The notes under the pieces were generated by a model that worked only from the letters and a program-made list of their open reading frames with translations, ran no database searches and was not told the origin of the DNA. Position numbers and translations under genes: made by a program. A DNA stretch of 22,446 nucleotides from JADKCL01 sp031415375 (lineage in GTDB: Bacteria > Bacteroidota > Bacteroidia > J057 > JADKCL01): the NCBI GenBank assembly GCA_031415375.1, contig JANORP010000022.1, positions 1-22,446 of the forward strand. The letters run 5' to 3'. Shown piece by piece: positions 13,167-21,446 of this stretch (position 1 is its first letter; the number at the start of each line of letters is the position of its first letter).

Positions 13167-14402
13167 ATGAATTTTTTGTGGAAAAACCTACTGCTGTGGC
13201 TGCTAGTCGCATTTGGAGGCGTAGTCATGGGGCAAACCTTGACCGCGAAGGATTACTTTCTGCTAGGGTCTGCTAAATATAAGTGTCGTGCCTGCGACCT
13301 CGCCGTCAAGGAATTTGACAAAGCAATTGCCCTTGACAAGAACTATACGGAAGCTTACTACGGTCGCAGTCTTGCCTATGCCTGCAAAAAGAACTTTGCA
13401 GCGGCCTTGATCGACATCGAATACGCCATTCGGCTCAAACCCAAAGAGGTTTTGTACCAAGAAGGTAAGGCGCGCATCAAGCTGGAATCGGGAAAAAATC
13501 TGGAGGCAAAGGCTGGCTTTCAACAAGCCTTGCGCATGGATACGCTATGTTGGCAAGCGTGGTATGGGCTGGCGATGGCTGAGCGCAACCTGGACTCCTT
13601 GCGCAACTCGGCCTTGGCATTTGACAAGGTGATCGTGATCAATCCCGAATTCGCAATGTCCTATCTCGGTAGGGCAGAGGCCCATTTCAAAACTGGCGAC
13701 TATGCCACCGCGTTGGTCGATCTGGTAATTGCCGGTGATCTTGCCCCTAACTATGCGCTTATCTACGTCTTGCGCAGTAGCACGCAGCTCAGGCTGGAAA
13801 ACTATGAGGCCGCGATCGAGGATGCTACCAAGGCCACCGAGTTGGACCCTAGTAGCAGCAGTGCTTTGTTTTCGCGGGGCGAGGCCTATTTCAAATTGGA
13901 GCAATTTTCCAAAGCAGAGGTCGATTATGCAGCTGCCATTGTACTCAATAAAGGAGACGGTCAATCTTGGTACAAGCGCGCTGCTTGCAATGAGCGACTC
14001 GGCGACTCCAAGACCGCTAAGAAATACTATGGAAAGGCCATCAGCAAGAATCGCGGACTGGCAGACGCCTATGCCAAGCGCGCAGCGATCTGGGAGCAGC
14101 AGCTCAAACCTAAAAAAGCATTGCCAGACCTCAAAAATGCCATCGCCCTTAAACCCGACGATGTCGGCTTGCGCCTCAGACGAGGGTTTATTTATCTGCA
14201 ACTGACACAAATACAATTGGCCTCCGACGATTTTGTACATGCATCGCGGCTCGATCCTACTTCTGGGAGGGCATTTTATGGCCTCGGCATGGCCCGCTAT
14301 CAAAATGGAAATGTGAACGGCGCCTGCGAATCTTGGAAGCAAGCAGCTGAGCTCAAGGATCCAAATGCCATCGACGAGCTCTCAAAATATTGCAACGAGT
14401 AG
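13167..14402 (+). CDS. Secreted tetratricopeptide-repeat protein
   Basis: This 411-residue protein has a signal peptide (MNFLWKNLLLWLLVAFGGVVMGQ, hydrophobic to about 21). It then consists almost wholly of about eleven tandem 34-residue TPR units from about 28 to 405. Unit hallmarks recur: AVKEFDKAIALDKNYTEAYY, ALVDLVIAGDLAPNYA, AIEDATKATELDPSSSSALF and ALPDLKNAIALKPDDVGL. The final unit has a Sel1-like ending (GMARYQNGNVNGACESWKQA). TPR arrays are protein-binding scaffolds, so this one should act in the periplasm or at the outer membrane. No catalytic domain is present and the partner is unknown. The OmpA-family gene lies 80 nt downstream with its own promoter element. Confidence 0.85.
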   Translation: MNFLWKNLLLWLLVAFGGVVMGQTLTAKDYFLLGSAKYKCRACDLAVKEFDKAIALDKNYTEAYYGRSLAYACKKNFAAALIDIEYAIRLKPKEVLYQEGKARIKLESGKNLEAKAGFQQALRMDTLCWQAWYGLAMAERNLDSLRNSALAFDKVIVINPEFAMSYLGRAEAHFKTGDYATALVDLVIAGDLAPNYALIYVLRSSTQLRLENYEAAIEDATKATELDPSSSSALFSRGEAYFKLEQFSKAEVDYAAAIVLNKGDGQSWYKRAACNERLGDSKTAKKYYGKAISKNRGLADAYAKRAAIWEQQLKPKKALPDLKNAIALKPDDVGLRLRRGFIYLQLTQIQLASDDFVHASRLDPTSGRAFYGLGMARYQNGNVNGACESWKQAAELKDPNAIDELSKYCNE

Positions 14403-14420
14403 TTTTTTGAGAGAAATGAT

Positions 14421-14473
14421 TAACTTTGCGCCTGTTAGCGTCGTGTAGTTGAGAACAACCAATTTTTCAGGAG
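14421..14473 (+). promoter_or_regulatory. Promoter element and ribosome-binding site before the OmpA gene
   Basis: TAACTTTG (14421-14428) matches the -7 consensus; a -33 element at ideal spacing is lacking. AGGAG at 14469-14473 lies 9 nt before the ATG at 14483. Shine-Dalgarno sites are rare in this phylum and this one supports the upstream start codon over the alternative at 14513. Confidence 0.5.
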
Positions 14474-14482
14474 CTATTCCTT

Positions 14483-16189
14483 ATGCACCCTTTCCTATTA
14501 TTCAGCAGAACTATGAGTAAAAAATTATCATTTCTCCTCTTGCTCTTTGTAAGTCTCGCTAGCACTTTGTGGGCGCAGACCCCCAAAGACACGCTCAACT
14601 TGCGTGACAAACACTATGTGAGGCAGGCAATGTATGAAACGAACCAAGAAGCTTTTGCGCCACCTCGCAAAAACAATTGGTCGATTGGTATCCAAGGAGG
14701 CACTACGATGCTGTCAGGCGATATTCGTCCGCTGCCAGGTTGGGGCTTGGGATTCAACATTCGCAAGGCGCTTGGCCACTCCTTTTCTTTGCGCCTGCAA
14801 GCGAGCTTGGGTGGCAATCGTGGCCAAAACTGGCGTGCAAACGGAGGTTTTGACAAAAATTCTGCCCTCAACGGCAGCGTTGATTCCACCGCCAACTATA
14901 CCAATGTGGCCTATCCTTATGTCTATTACAACTACAAGATGAATTTCCAAGAGGCCGGTGTCCAAGGCGTCTGGAACATTGGGAACATCAATTTTCACAA
15001 CCGCGAGCCCAAGGTGAGCTTTTACACCTTCTTCGGTTTGGGAGGCATGCTCTACAATACCAAGGTGAATGCGCTCGGTCCCGATGGTGCCACCTATGAC
15101 TATGGTACAGTGATTCCACCGAGCCAATTGCTCGTGGATCGCAAAGAAGTCCTAGGCAAGATTCGCACTCTGCTGGATGATAGCTATGAGACAGCCGCTG
15201 AAAGCCATTTGCACAAAAGCAAAGCTGGAAGCAGCACGCTGATTGCAGCAGCCAATCTCGGCTTGGGTTTGGATTTCAAACTCTCCCGCCGTGTGAGCCT
15301 CGCTCTTGAGTACCGCATCACCTGGACCGGCGACGACTTGCTCGACGGTCATCGTTGGGAGGAAACCAATACCCTCACTGCCAACAGTGACTACCTTAAT
15401 TATGCCAGTGTCGGTTTCAACTTCCGCCTCGGCAAAGGAGAGGAATCCTATTGGTTCCAAAACCCACTCTCCACAATCTACTCAGACGTGCGTGACCTGA
15501 AGCGTTTCAACAAGTCGGGCGAAAAGGACAGCGACAACGATGGCGTGGTCGATAGCCGCGACAAAGAAAAAGGCACGCCAGATGGTGTCTTGGTCGATGC
15601 CCAAGGCAGAGCAGTGGATTCCGATGGCGATGGTCTCCAAGATTTCCGCGACAAAGAGCCTTTCTCACCCAAAGGTGCGCAAGTCGATGGCAGCGGTGTT
15701 GCCAAAGACACTGACCAAGACGGCGTAATCGACTTTTATGACGAAGAGCCAGGCAGTGTTGCAGGTGCCCAAGCCGATGCCAATGGCAAGGCGATCGCAG
15801 TACCAAAAGGCGAGGCAAGTGCAGCTAGCCTCACCCCGTTTGACATGGTCAATTTCGACTTGGCTTCTGCAGAGGTCAAGCAGGAGTACTATCCAGCCAT
15901 CTATCAAGTGGCACGCTACTTGGCAGATCATCCTGAGAAGTCTGTCGTGGTCGTCGGCAACGCCGACGTGCGTGGCAAGAGCGACAACAACGACAACCTT
16001 TCCAAGGACCGCGCCAACAATGTCGCCAAGATCCTCTCAGGCAACTTTGGCGTAGCCAAGGAGCGCATCAAGATCGATTACAAAGGCGACAAGGAGCAAT
16101 TGGTCAAGGGCTTGCCTAGCGATCACCAAAAAGCCAACGAAGCATTGCACTTCCTCAACAGGCGTGTAGAGTTTCGTTTCATGGACTAA
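14483..16189 (+). CDS. OmpA-family protein with barrel and thrombospondin type 3 repeats
   Basis: The 568-residue product has a signal peptide (LSFLLLLFVSLASTLWAQ, about 15-32) and an N-terminal beta-barrel-like region (about 65-320, Gly/aromatic-rich strands). Three aspartate-rich calcium-binding repeats of thrombospondin type 3 follow (DSDNDGVVDSRD 349-360, DSDGDGLQDFRD 379-390, DTDQDGVIDFYD 409-420). The C-terminus is an OmpA peptidoglycan-binding domain (about 455-566). There, D495 (GNADVRG) and R510 (LSKDRANNV) fall at the spacing of the diaminopimelate-binding Asp/Arg pair of E. coli OmpA. It should tether the outer membrane to the cell wall. A second ATG at 14513 would give a shorter, more classical signal peptide (558 residues); I keep 14483 because of the AGGAG site. 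Confidence 0.9.
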   Translation: MHPFLLFSRTMSKKLSFLLLLFVSLASTLWAQTPKDTLNLRDKHYVRQAMYETNQEAFAPPRKNNWSIGIQGGTTMLSGDIRPLPGWGLGFNIRKALGHSFSLRLQASLGGNRGQNWRANGGFDKNSALNGSVDSTANYTNVAYPYVYYNYKMNFQEAGVQGVWNIGNINFHNREPKVSFYTFFGLGGMLYNTKVNALGPDGATYDYGTVIPPSQLLVDRKEVLGKIRTLLDDSYETAAESHLHKSKAGSSTLIAAANLGLGLDFKLSRRVSLALEYRITWTGDDLLDGHRWEETNTLTANSDYLNYASVGFNFRLGKGEESYWFQNPLSTIYSDVRDLKRFNKSGEKDSDNDGVVDSRDKEKGTPDGVLVDAQGRAVDSDGDGLQDFRDKEPFSPKGAQVDGSGVAKDTDQDGVIDFYDEEPGSVAGAQADANGKAIAVPKGEASAASLTPFDMVNFDLASAEVKQEYYPAIYQVARYLADHPEKSVVVVGNADVRGKSDNNDNLSKDRANNVAKILSGNFGVAKERIKIDYKGDKEQLVKGLPSDHQKANEALHFLNRRVEFRFMD

Positions 16190-16245
16190 TTGGGATTGCA
16201 GGTGAATCATGGGTCACCTTTGATCCGATGTTCACCGCCTAAAAC

Positions 16246-16281
16246 AAAAATGGCCGCTGGGTATTCTCAGTGGCCATTTTT
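16246..16281 (+). terminator. Terminator of the OmpA gene, probably bidirectional
   Basis: AAAAATGGCCGCT (16246-16258) pairs with 16269-16281 (one G-T pair), with a 10-nt loop. A and T runs on both sides allow it to end transcripts from both strands, including the leftward GNAT gene. Confidence 0.9.
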
Positions 16282-16288
16282 ATTGGGT

Positions 16289-16324
16289 TCAAATCAAATC
16301 AGTGATCGGATGAAAGCTTGCAAT
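16289..16324 (-). pseudogene. Decayed copy of the GNAT 3' end
   Basis: The 36 nt here match 16539-16574 at 29 positions. The second site is the 3' coding end of the GNAT gene. On the minus strand the copy reads C-K-L-S-S-D-H-stop, against C-K-L-A-S-D-H-Q in the intact gene. Similarity ends exactly where the GC-rich element begins (16325-16328). It looks like the gene's former end, or a duplication made when the element arrived. Confidence 0.55.
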
Positions 16325-16327
16325 CCC

Positions 16328-16519
16328 GAGCCCGCGGCCTCTGCCTGTCCCGCAGCATGGCGGGGGCCGCTGGGCCATTGACCCCCGCCTTCTGCGGGAC
16401 AGGCATTTGCCTCTGGCATAAACGGGTCAATATCAACGACTACAAGACGCAATTGCCGGAGGCGAACGGTCGTTAGCCCAACGGCTTCCGCCGGGCGGAA
16501 CAGGCGCCAGCCGTGGGCT
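16328..16519. repeat. GC-rich hairpin element, copy 1
   Basis: The element begins GAGCCCGCGGC. Two perfect 12-nt arms, CCTGTCCCGCAG (16344-16355) and its complement (16392-16403), enclose an inner pair GCGGGGG/CCCCCGC. A 34-nt block (16380-16413) recurs exactly at 22413-22446, the window end. A second hairpin, AGCCCA(A)CGGCT with AGCCGTGGGCT, spans 16475-16519 around an inner TCCGCC/GGCGGA. No gene is present. The element stands between the OmpA terminator and the GNAT gene. Confidence 0.8.
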
Positions 16520-16530
16520 CCCATGAAATG

Positions 16531-17103
16531 TTACACACTCAAATCACATTGGTGATCGCTCGCAAGCTTGCAATAGATCAGCGAATCAGAAAAGACGCCG
16601 TTGTAGTACCAATCTTGGCGGAAGTGGGCTTCCTGAAGAAAGCCGTGCTTCTCCAGGAATTTTTGACTTCCGGTATTTCCCACGGCAGTGTTCGCCTCGA
16701 CGCTATGCAGGTGCAGCTGCTTGTAACCATAGGCAAGTACGGCCTCCATCGCCTCAGACATGAGTCCGATCCCCCAGAGGGCAGGATCGAGGATATAGCC
16801 GATCTCAGCGCGGTGATTTTTTTTGTCGATGCGCCAGAAGCCTAGGCTGCCGATCAATTCGGGAGTGCCAGTGAGACTCAGGCCCCAGGTAATGCCATCG
16901 CCTTGATCCAGCGATTGCCTGATACTCAAGATCAAGCTTTGCACAGCGGCGAGGTCGCGGTCATCGTCGCGGTCCAAGTATTTGGTGATAAGTGGATCTC
17001 GTCGCAATGCATAGAGCCTCTCTGCATCTGCCGGCACGATTTCACGCAGCTGCAAACGGGCGGTCTCAAGGATGGGAAATGTTGCAAAGTGGATATCCAG
17101 CAT
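16531..17103 (-). CDS. GNAT N-acetyltransferase, RimJ/RimL type
   Basis: This 190-residue cytosolic enzyme has the RimJ/RimL pattern. The N-terminus reads ETARLQLREIVPADAERLYALRRDP. The central strand is ELIGSLGFWRID, then RAEIGYILDPALWGIGLMSEAMEAVLAYGY (about 98-127, acetyl-CoA pyrophosphate loop W-G-x-G-x-x-S-E-A), and finally VEANTAVGNTGSQKFLEKHGF (135-155). Such enzymes transfer acetyl groups to protein N-termini or small amines; the substrate is not predictable. The ATG at 17103 is chosen, because a promoter element (17120-17127) lies just upstream, inside a longer TTG-started frame. The last residues (ASDHQCDLSV) may be secondary, since a decayed copy of the 3' end ending in SDH-stop lies across the adjacent repeat. 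Confidence 0.88.
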   Translation of the reverse strand: MLDIHFATFPILETARLQLREIVPADAERLYALRRDPLITKYLDRDDDRDLAAVQSLILSIRQSLDQGDGITWGLSLTGTPELIGSLGFWRIDKKNHRAEIGYILDPALWGIGLMSEAMEAVLAYGYKQLHLHSVEANTAVGNTGSQKFLEKHGFLQEAHFRQDWYYNGVFSDSLIYCKLASDHQCDLSV

Positions 17104-17119
17104 GGGAGGGTGATTTTTC

Positions 17120-17127
17120 CAAAGGTA
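17120..17127 (-). promoter_or_regulatory. -7 element of the GNAT gene
   Basis: Minus strand TACCTTTG matches TAnnTTTG; the transcript would start about 10 nt before the ATG at 17103. No -33 element at ideal spacing was seen. Confidence 0.55.
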
Positions 17128-17252
17128 GGAATTCTCCAAAATCAATGCTCAGAACTTCATGCTACGCGCAATTGTGGAAAAAATTAGCCGCCACACGACC
17201 AACCTGTGTGAATTGGCCATTATAATTTGAATTTCATCAATTAATTTTACAT

Positions 17253-17310
17253 CATGCCTTTATCCACATCTGTGGAAAAGGGCATGTCCCCTCGGTGTAC
17301 AGGTCCGAGG
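17253..17310 (+). promoter_or_regulatory. Two-hairpin leader before the GH3 gene
   Basis: CATGCCTTTATCCACA (17253-17268) pairs with 17271-17286 over 15 of 16 positions (one G-T pair, one A-A mismatch). A second stem, CCTCGG (17290-17295) with CCGAGG (17305-17310), ends 9 nt before the ATG at 17320. An in-frame ATG at 17254 lies in the first stem and is rejected as start. The structures could control transcription or translation of the four-gene operon, or form a binding site. Confidence 0.55.
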
Positions 17311-17319
17311 CACTTGCTT

Positions 17320-18834
17320 ATGAGTTTGAAACGCAAAATCGCCGAAATTTGGGCCGCTCGCAGGGCCAAGGCCATCCGCAAGGTGCATCTCGACCCTGTG
17401 GGTTCACAGCACCGTACGCTCAAGAAGCTGGTCAAAACTGCAATGCAGACACAGTTTGGCAAAGACCACGGTTTCCCCGTGATCAGCAGCGCCCGCGATT
17501 TCAAGGCGCGGGTGCCTGTGCGAGACTATGAGGCAGCTGCTGAGTACTTTATCAACATCAGGCGCGGCGTTGCAGACGTCTCTTGGCCAGGGAAACCGCT
17601 ATATCTTGCCAAGACTTCTGGCACGGTGAGCGGTGCTAAATACATCCCGATTACCAAGGAATCCATTGGTTATCAAATCTTGGGCGCACGCGACGCGCTC
17701 ATGATGTACATGCACGCCTCGGGCAACAGCAGCTTCTTGGACGGCAATATGATGTTTCTGAGCGGGAGCCCGGTTTTGGAAAAGAATGAATGGGGCATGG
17801 AGGTCGGCCGTCTTTCGGGGATTGTCAATCACTACGTGCCGAGCTACCTCAAGCGCAACCAAGTACCGAGCTACGCCACCAATTGTATCGAGATCTGGGA
17901 AGAAAAAATCGAGAAGATACTCGACGAGACCTTGGCGAGAGACATGCGTCTCATTTCGGGAATCCCACCCTGGGTGCAGATGTTTTTTGAGCGGCTCAAG
18001 GAACGCACAGGCAAGAGTCCATTGCAACAATGGCCCAATTTGAGCCTGTTTGTACAAGGGGGAGTCGATTTTTCACCTTATGCGCCTGTATTCAAGAAAT
18101 TTTTTGAGGGCAAGTTGAATATTTTGGAAGTATTCCCTGCTTCAGAGGGCTTTTTTGCATTTCAAGATACCCTCGACAACCATGGGTTGCTGCTCAATCT
18201 GGATTACGGCATCTACTACGAATTCATCCCGATCGAGGAATATGGTGATCCCGAGGCGCGCCGCATCGGGATCGAGGATGTCGAGCTCGAGAAACAATAT
18301 GCACTTGTTGTAAGCACAAACGCCGGCCTATGGGCCTATGACATCGGCGATACGGTGAAATTTGTGAGCAAAAATCCCCACCGCATCAAGGTCACGGGCC
18401 GCGTCAAGCACTTCATCAGTGCTTTTGGGGAGCACGTGATCTCTGAGGAAGTAAACAAGGCGATGGTGACCGTCTGCCAAAAATTCAATGCTACAGTCAC
18501 GGAATTTACCATCGCCCCGATGGTCTTGCCGGGTGAGGGCGAGAGTTTCCATGAATGGTTTGTGGAGTTTGACCGCAAGCCCGATGACATGCGGGCCTTT
18601 GCAGAAACCTTGGACCTGGAACTGCGTACCCACAATTCTTATTACGACGACTTGCGCGATGGTGCGATGCTGAAACCTGCTTTGATGAGGTCTTTGAAGC
18701 GCAATGCCACGCGGGACTACATGCGTTCACAGGGCAAATTGGGTGGTCAAAACAAGTTTCCGCGTCTCAGCAACAACAGAAAGATCGCTGACTGGTTAAT
18801 GGAATATATCGAAACGGGCGCTGCGCCCCTCTGA
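17320..18834 (+). CDS. GH3-family adenylate-forming enzyme
   Basis: This 504-residue protein belongs to the GH3 auxin-responsive family of acyl-adenylate-forming enzymes, which in plants join hormones to amino acids. The ATP-binding motif TSGTVSGAKY is at 99-108, the second motif PASEG at 273-277, and the third motif YDIGDTVKF with TGRVKHFIS at about 340-366. All core motifs are intact, so it should activate a carboxylic acid with ATP. The bacterial substrate is unknown. The start at 17320 (MSLKRKIAEIWAARRAKAI) matches Bacteroidota homologues in length; 22 upstream in-frame codons overlap a hairpin. dxr follows after 4 nt, so the genes are probably co-transcribed. Confidence 0.9.
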   Translation: MSLKRKIAEIWAARRAKAIRKVHLDPVGSQHRTLKKLVKTAMQTQFGKDHGFPVISSARDFKARVPVRDYEAAAEYFINIRRGVADVSWPGKPLYLAKTSGTVSGAKYIPITKESIGYQILGARDALMMYMHASGNSSFLDGNMMFLSGSPVLEKNEWGMEVGRLSGIVNHYVPSYLKRNQVPSYATNCIEIWEEKIEKILDETLARDMRLISGIPPWVQMFFERLKERTGKSPLQQWPNLSLFVQGGVDFSPYAPVFKKFFEGKLNILEVFPASEGFFAFQDTLDNHGLLLNLDYGIYYEFIPIEEYGDPEARRIGIEDVELEKQYALVVSTNAGLWAYDIGDTVKFVSKNPHRIKVTGRVKHFISAFGEHVISEEVNKAMVTVCQKFNATVTEFTIAPMVLPGEGESFHEWFVEFDRKPDDMRAFAETLDLELRTHNSYYDDLRDGAMLKPALMRSLKRNATRDYMRSQGKLGGQNKFPRLSNNRKIADWLMEYIETGAAPL

Positions 18835-18838
18835 AGTA

Positions 18839-20011
18839 TTGGAAGACAATAAGCGCCAAATCGCCATCCTCGGCTCCACAGGCTCCATCGGCACGCAAGC
18901 CTTGGAAGTCATTGCTTTGCACAGCGACATGCTCGCTGTGAGCGTCCTCACAGCCCACAACAATGCCGATCTGCTCATCTTGCAGGCACGCCAATTTGTG
19001 CCCAACGCCGTCGTGATCGTGAATCGGGACCTGTATGCCCAAGTACGCGACGCGCTCGCCGACTTGCCGATCAAGGTCTTTGCGGGGGAGGAAGCCCTAG
19101 AGCAAGTCGTCGCCATGGACGAGATCGATATCGTTTTGACAGCCCTCGTGGGCTTCTCAGGCTTGCGCCCAACCCTCAATGCCATTCGCAATGGCAAGCA
19201 CATCGCCCTCGCCAACAAGGAGACCCTCGTCGTCGCTGGGCAACTCGTGACGGCCCTCGCCAAAGAAAATCGGGTGAGCATACTCCCGGTCGATAGCGAG
19301 CACAGTGCGATCTTTCAATGCCTCGTCGGCGAGCAGATCAACCCCATTGAAAAAATTTATCTCACAGCAAGTGGTGGCCCATTTAGAGGTTACGACCGTG
19401 AGGCACTCTCGCAAGTGACCAAGGCACAGGCGCTCAAGCATCCCAATTGGGACATGGGCGCCAAAATCACGATCGACTCGGCAAGCATGATGAACAAGGG
19501 CTTGGAGGTCATCGAGGCCAAATGGCTCTTTGGGCTGCGCGACGATCAGATCGATATCATCGTGCATCCACAGTCTATCATCCATAGCCTTGTGCAGTTT
19601 GAGGACGGCAGTATGAAAGCGCAAATGGGGCTGCCCGACATGCGCCTTCCGATCCAATATGCCCTTCTGTTTCCCAAGCGAGGAAAGAATGAGTGGCCGC
19701 GTTTTGACTTTGTCAAATACCCGGCGCTTACATTTGAAGACATCGACCGCGATGTCTTCGCCAACCTCAAGCATGCCTTCAAGGCCATGGCCATGGGCGG
19801 CAATGCTGCCTGTATCCTCAACGCCGCCAATGAGGTTACTGTGAAGCTATTTTTGGAAGAAAAGATCAGATTTACGGATATCGCTGACTTGAATGGCGCT
19901 GCCCTTGCGGGATTGCCGTTTTTGCCGACCGCGAGTTTGGAAGAACTCTTGGAGACCGACCGCCACGCGCGGGCTTGGGTCATGGAGCAGGTCAGCACCA
20001 CACATATTTAG
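18839..20011 (+). CDS. dxr: 1-deoxy-D-xylulose 5-phosphate reductoisomerase
   Basis: This 390-residue cytosolic enzyme converts DXP to 2-C-methyl-D-erythritol 4-phosphate with NADPH, the first committed step of the MEP isoprenoid pathway. The NADPH loop GSTGSIG is at 12-18 and LANKE at 124-128. Metal ligands D152 and E154 lie in PVDSEHSA. ASGGPF is at 177-182, HPNWDMG at 201-207 and the DSASMMNKGLEVIEA block at 213-227 (S214, N219, K220 and E223 correspond to the substrate/metal residues of the E. coli enzyme). The first in-frame ATG would fall after the NADPH loop, so the start must be a TTG at 18839, 4 nt after the GH3 stop. Full length and all key residues make the call firm. Confidence 0.95.
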   Translation: MEDNKRQIAILGSTGSIGTQALEVIALHSDMLAVSVLTAHNNADLLILQARQFVPNAVVIVNRDLYAQVRDALADLPIKVFAGEEALEQVVAMDEIDIVLTALVGFSGLRPTLNAIRNGKHIALANKETLVVAGQLVTALAKENRVSILPVDSEHSAIFQCLVGEQINPIEKIYLTASGGPFRGYDREALSQVTKAQALKHPNWDMGAKITIDSASMMNKGLEVIEAKWLFGLRDDQIDIIVHPQSIIHSLVQFEDGSMKAQMGLPDMRLPIQYALLFPKRGKNEWPRFDFVKYPALTFEDIDRDVFANLKHAFKAMAMGGNAACILNAANEVTVKLFLEEKIRFTDIADLNGAALAGLPFLPTASLEELLETDRHARAWVMEQVSTTHI

Positions 20012-20031
20012 ACAACGCATACATTTTTGAA

Positions 20032-21417
20032 ATGAATTTATTGATTACAATTGGATTGATGTTGCTGGCACTCAGCATCTTGATCGTGGTTCACGAAGCG
20101 GGCCACTTCTGGGCTGCGAGAATGTTCAAAATCAAGGTAGAGAAATTCTTCCTGTTTTTTGACTACAAGTTCAAGCTCTTCAGCGTCAAGAAAGGCGACA
20201 CCGAATATGGCATCGGCTGGATACCACTCGGTGGTTATGTGAAGATCGCGGGTATGCTCGATGAAAGCATGGACGAGGAGCAGATGAAGCAACCGCCACA
20301 GCCTTGGGAGTTTCGCACCAAGCCGATCTGGCAGCGCCTGATCGTAATGCTCGGCGGCATCATCATGAACGTGATCTTGGGTTGCGTGATTTTCATAGGT
20401 CACCGCTGGGCTTATGGAGAGACCGTGATGCCCGTAAAAAATGTCGAATACGGGATTTTTGTCGCAGATAGCTCCGAGATGTGGAAGCTCGGATTTCGTA
20501 CAGGGGACAAATTGCTGAGCTACGCTGGCGATACCTTCCAATATTTCAATGAATACGCCGACCCCAACCTCTTGGTCGATCGCGGCAAATACTTTGATGT
20601 GCAGCATGCCGACGGCAGCAAGCAAAAGATCGACATCGCCGACGACTTCATCAACGCCTTCCAGGCATCTGGGGAGTCTCGCCTGTTCACGCCCGACCAA
20701 GCCGCCTATCTCACGGTGATCGATACTGCAGATCTCGCGGCCGCGCTCAAGGCCGATCCCAAGCTCGACACTAGCAAGACGTCGATCCAGGCTTTTCGTG
20801 CGGGCATCCGCACAGGCGACCGCGTGGTCATGATCGACTCGACCCCGATTGTGAAGTACAGCGAGTTTTACCACACGCTGCGCAACCGTCCCAATGAGAC
20901 GGTGACGATCAGGGTAGAGCGCAAGGGGAAAGAAATTCCCTTTCAAGTCTTTATGAAATCGATCTCTCGCATCGGCGCCGGGGCCAATGACAGCATCCTC
21001 AAGGAGCATAAGTCCTACACCTTTGGCGCCGCCATCCCGAGCGGAATCGGTGCAGCATTTGAGCAGATCCCGCGCACCTTCAAAGGCTTGCGTGCCGTCG
21101 TCACTGGCAATGCCAATGCGACCAAAAGCATGTCGGGGCCGATCGGAATTGCCAAGGTATTGGGCGATGGTTTTCAAGTCATGGGATGGAGCTGGTTTTG
21201 GCGGCTCACAGGCATGCTGTCGATGGTTTTGGCGGTGATGAATATCTTGCCGATACCCGTACTCGACGGCGGGCATGTGCTCATCCTCATGATCGAGGGC
21301 ATCACCGGGCGAGAGATTCCTCTCAAAGCCAAGGAGATCATCATGACCATCGGTTTTGTAATGGTATTGGCCCTCATGGCATTTGTAATCTTGAACGACG
21401 TGATCAAATTATTTTGA
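20032..21417 (+). CDS. rseP: RseP-type site-2 zinc metalloprotease
   Basis: This 461-residue inner-membrane protease of family M50 has zinc motif HEAGH at 21-25 in the first membrane helix. The conserved second metal segment NILPIPVLDGGH is at 404-415 (D412). Helices lie at about 3-20, 103-123, 391-408 and 436-456. Two periplasmic PDZ-like domains lie between (about 137-215 and 220-310), each with a G-F/I-R-T-G-D-K/R signature. Relatives cleave membrane-bound anti-sigma factors and leftover signal peptides. It could act on the anti-sigma factor encoded at 11220-12026, but nothing here shows that. The ATG at 20032 is used; an upstream ATG at 19975 would overlap dxr. The gap to dxr is 20 nt and dxr-rseP adjacency is common in the phylum. 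Confidence 0.94.
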   Translation: MNLLITIGLMLLALSILIVVHEAGHFWAARMFKIKVEKFFLFFDYKFKLFSVKKGDTEYGIGWIPLGGYVKIAGMLDESMDEEQMKQPPQPWEFRTKPIWQRLIVMLGGIIMNVILGCVIFIGHRWAYGETVMPVKNVEYGIFVADSSEMWKLGFRTGDKLLSYAGDTFQYFNEYADPNLLVDRGKYFDVQHADGSKQKIDIADDFINAFQASGESRLFTPDQAAYLTVIDTADLAAALKADPKLDTSKTSIQAFRAGIRTGDRVVMIDSTPIVKYSEFYHTLRNRPNETVTIRVERKGKEIPFQVFMKSISRIGAGANDSILKEHKSYTFGAAIPSGIGAAFEQIPRTFKGLRAVVTGNANATKSMSGPIGIAKVLGDGFQVMGWSWFWRLTGMLSMVLAVMNILPIPVLDGGHVLILMIEGITGREIPLKAKEIIMTIGFVMVLALMAFVILNDVIKLF

Positions 21418-21446
21418 GCTTATGGCATAATCACCTAAAAGTTATC

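Noticed and set aside
19157..19774. 205-codon minus-strand ORF opposite dxr
   Set aside because: It is a shadow of dxr, which has all catalytic residues.
20038..21276. 412-codon minus-strand ORF opposite rseP
   Set aside because: It is antisense to the M50 protease gene and rich in His/Asp from reversed codons, with no family.
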